A stretch of DNA of 14,511 bases, from contig JAEZAF010000180.1 of NCBI GenBank assembly GCA_023430545.1, positions 1 to 14,511 of the forward strand, written 5' to 3'. This document shows positions 12,668-14,511 of the stretch, in pieces. The notes beneath the pieces are model-generated. The model was not told the DNA's origin. It made no database searches and saw nothing but the letters and a program-made list of their open reading frames with translations. The DNA comes from Chloroflexota bacterium. GTDB taxonomy: Bacteria; Chloroflexota; Anaerolineae; Aggregatilineales; Phototrophicaceae. Within the stretch, counting starts at the first letter, position 1; every line of letters starts with the position of its first letter. The position numbers and the translations under genes are program-made.

Positions 12668-14511
12668 TACGATTCGCCTTCGAAAGAGAGGATCCGGTTC
12701 GTGAGAAACTCAAAGGTGCGGGTATACAACTGCCGCTGACCATCGCCATCCAGACCGGTGACGACCAGGGTCACCGTCACAATATCCGAAGCGGCTGGCC
12801 CGGTGGCGTTCCCTTCAGTTTCCAGTATCGGGAAGCTGTCCGAGATACGCGGCGGGCTGTACTGATACGGGAAAGTCGTCGCAGCCGGGGTGATCGGGCC
12901 GTCGTCCAGCACATAGCCGGGCGTTGTCACGGTGCGATAAACCTGCACATCCTGCAATCCCGGCGGCAGATTCAGGGTGAAGTTGAAGAATGCACCCGCC
13001 GGCGTTGTTGTGTCAATATCACCGCCCCGGTTCCAGTCCAGCGGCGGTGTGGTCGCCCCTGTGACATACACGGCAAAGCGGTTTTCCACCGCGCCCAGAA
13101 TGCCCCCGACCGGTGCGTGCTCCACTTCACCTTCCGAGGTGCGTGCCACGGGTGAAACCCGCACCTGAAGTGTCCATACACCTACTTCATCGAGTGTCAG
13201 GGCGGTGGTCGGGTCAAAATAGTAGCCGATGATGTTCGACAGTCCCTCGAACTGGTGCACCTCACCAGAAGGTGAAGTGACCATCACCGAGACACGGCTT
13301 TGCAGCGCGGGGGCGGTCTGTCCGGCAATCGACAGCGTTTCCCCCTGTACGATGACCTGTCCGGGATGGATTGAAGTCAGGTGGAAGAAGGTCCCCTGAA
13401 CCGCATTCGGGATGCCGTTTTCAGTCGAGATGGGCAGCCACTGTGAACTGCGATAAGGGGGATACACCCGCGCCCCCAGTGGATCTCCGTTTACAAGGCC
13501 GACTTCCCCGGTCGCACCGTAAATCAGCGCTTCTTTGAGATCAAGCGCGCTGTTTCGCACAATTGCCCCACCGAACAGGAACACCATATCCCCTGTATTA
13601 CCACCCTGTGCACCCGCGCCAATCTGCTGATTCAGCGGATCGTCTGCATCCCAGTTGAGCGGCAGCATCGTATCATCGCCACTGTAGACGAACTGGCGCA
13701 CACTGACATTGGGGCGGACGGCGCTGATGTAACCGTAGGACTGCTGAGTCAGGCTGTCGGCGGACATCACCGGATTATCCGCAGCGTCCTGCGACAGCAT
13801 CAGCAGCGGCAGCGCGTCCAGCCGCACGGCGTCCTGAAGCATCGGCAGGCGTTCCAGCAGCCAGCTTTCATAGGCCCCATGCGTGTCCTGTAACTGAAGG
13901 CGCGGCTCGATGCCGCTGGTGCGTGTCGGCCCGTAAGTGACAATATCCCCGGCGAAATAGGGATAGTAGAAACGCGGTTCTGTTACACCCAGTGCTTCGC
14001 GTGGATACTGGCGGATGTTGAACCATGCCGGGCTTTCTTCCAGCAGCGGGTCGTAACCGTCGATGCCGCGCCTGCCGTGCAATACCAGCGTCGGTTCCGG
14101 GCTGGCGATGATTCCAGCGGCACGCAGGCTGGCCGCCCACAGCCGTCCATCCGACATTTCGTAACGCGCTTCGTAATCTACAATATATTCACCGGGGATG
14201 TCGAGCGCGAAGATGTCGTCGTTATCCGGGATGAAATCGCCATAGGGATTGGCCTTCCCCTCGATGTGCTGGATCACCGCATCACTGCCGTCCAGTGGAT
14301 AGATTCGCAGTTCCACGCTCACATCGGCGGGCAGTCCGGGGATCACGCGGAAGCCGGGATAAAACGGATCGGTGGTCTCAAATGGAGTCCCCGGCAGCAC
14401 CCCCGGCAGCAGATCGAACAGCTCGGCGATCAGGATCTCGTATTGGCCGCCGCCGCTGTAACGGTGCCCGAACTGGTCTTCGAATTCGGCGGTCAGGTTG
14501 ATTGCATAGGG
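12667..14511 (-). CDS. Large extracellular-looking beta-rich protein, partial at the right edge
   Basis: The frame stays open through the window edge: codons from 14401 to 14511 read PYAINLTAEFEDQFGHRYSG and on without a stop. So the GTG at 14398-14400 is not the true start and the N-terminus lies outside. About 614 codons are visible. The protein is rich in Gly, Pro, Thr and aromatic residues, with alternating hydrophobic patterns typical of Ig-like or other beta-sandwich domains. Examples are RVSVMVTSPSGEVHQFEGL and VGVWTLQVRVSP (about 370-420 counted from the GTG). There are no Cys-rich motifs, no membrane segment in the visible part and no enzyme motif I recognise. Its stop overlaps the start of the propeller/di-heme gene (TAATG), so the two proteins are probably made together. 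I do not recognise the family and give no function. Confidence 0.8.
   Translation of the reverse strand, partial: PYAINLTAEFEDQFGHRYSGGGQYEILIAELFDLLPGVLPGTPFETTDPFYPGFRVIPGLPADVSVELRIYPLDGSDAVIQHIEGKANPYGDFIPDNDDIFALDIPGEYIVDYEARYEMSDGRLWAASLRAAGIIASPEPTLVLHGRRGIDGYDPLLEESPAWFNIRQYPREALGVTEPRFYYPYFAGDIVTYGPTRTSGIEPRLQLQDTHGAYESWLLERLPMLQDAVRLDALPLLMLSQDAADNPVMSADSLTQQSYGYISAVRPNVSVRQFVYSGDDTMLPLNWDADDPLNQQIGAGAQGGNTGDMVFLFGGAIVRNSALDLKEALIYGATGEVGLVNGDPLGARVYPPYRSSQWLPISTENGIPNAVQGTFFHLTSIHPGQVIVQGETLSIAGQTAPALQSRVSVMVTSPSGEVHQFEGLSNIIGYYFDPTTALTLDEVGVWTLQVRVSPVARTSEGEVEHAPVGGILGAVENRFAVYVTGATTPPLDWNRGGDIDTTTPAGAFFNFTLNLPPGLQDVQVYRTVTTPGYVLDDGPITPAATTFPYQYSPPRISDSFPILETEGNATGPAASDIVTVTLVVTGLDGDGQRQLYTRTFEFLTNRILSFEGES

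Overview
The window is a stretch of bacterial chromosome with moderately high GC in the genes and AT-richer gaps. All eight convincing genes lie on the minus strand, so they read from high to low coordinates. The protein repertoire suggests a Chloroflexota bacterium, perhaps of the Anaerolineae type. The main clues are anchored extracellular proteins with Thr-Pro-rich 'TATPTPT'-like linkers, a secreted YVTN-propeller/di-heme cytochrome, and a DUF4388 protein next to a CvnD/MglA-like GTPase. This assignment is inference from style; no marker gene is present. No tRNA, rRNA, CRISPR array or intact insertion sequence was seen.

Right end (14511 to 10772): a large secreted-looking beta-rich protein of unknown function, cut by the window edge, overlaps by one base (TAATG) a secreted seven-bladed-type YVTN propeller fused to a di-heme MauG/cytochrome c peroxidase-like module. 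The two appear to be translationally coupled and probably act outside the membrane.

Middle (10761 to 7999): a near-consensus sigma-70-type promoter (TTGACG, 17 bp, TATAAT) is followed by a leader of about 330 nt containing a 15-bp stem-loop. Then come a DUF4388 plus winged-helix protein, a small Ras-like GTPase with the FGTPGQ switch, and an alpha/beta hydrolase. A textbook rho-independent terminator follows. This looks like a compact signalling operon with an enzyme attached.

A single-gene unit (7842 to 6514) encodes a 442-residue protein with a left-handed beta-helix of hexapeptide repeats. The 467-bp gap after it holds hairpins and what looks like an internally deleted PIN-domain (VapC-like) relic on the plus strand.

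Left part (6046 to 254): three carbohydrate genes on the same strand end at a clear terminator. The first is a membrane-anchored 1009-residue protein combining a GH18-like domain, whose catalytic Glu is replaced by Arg, with a clan GH-A glycosidase domain. The second is a xylose-isomerase-like TIM-barrel protein. The third is a membrane-anchored clan GH-A glycosidase related to the C-terminal half of the first. A plausible reading is surface binding and cleavage of a glycan, followed by cytoplasmic conversion of a released sugar. The substrate cannot be read from the sequence.

The most interesting items are the DUF4388/GTPase operon with its structured leader, the inactivated GH18-like domain fused to an active-looking glycosidase, the propeller/di-heme fusion coupled to an unknown secreted protein, and a perfect 14-bp inverted repeat in the leader of the isomerase gene.
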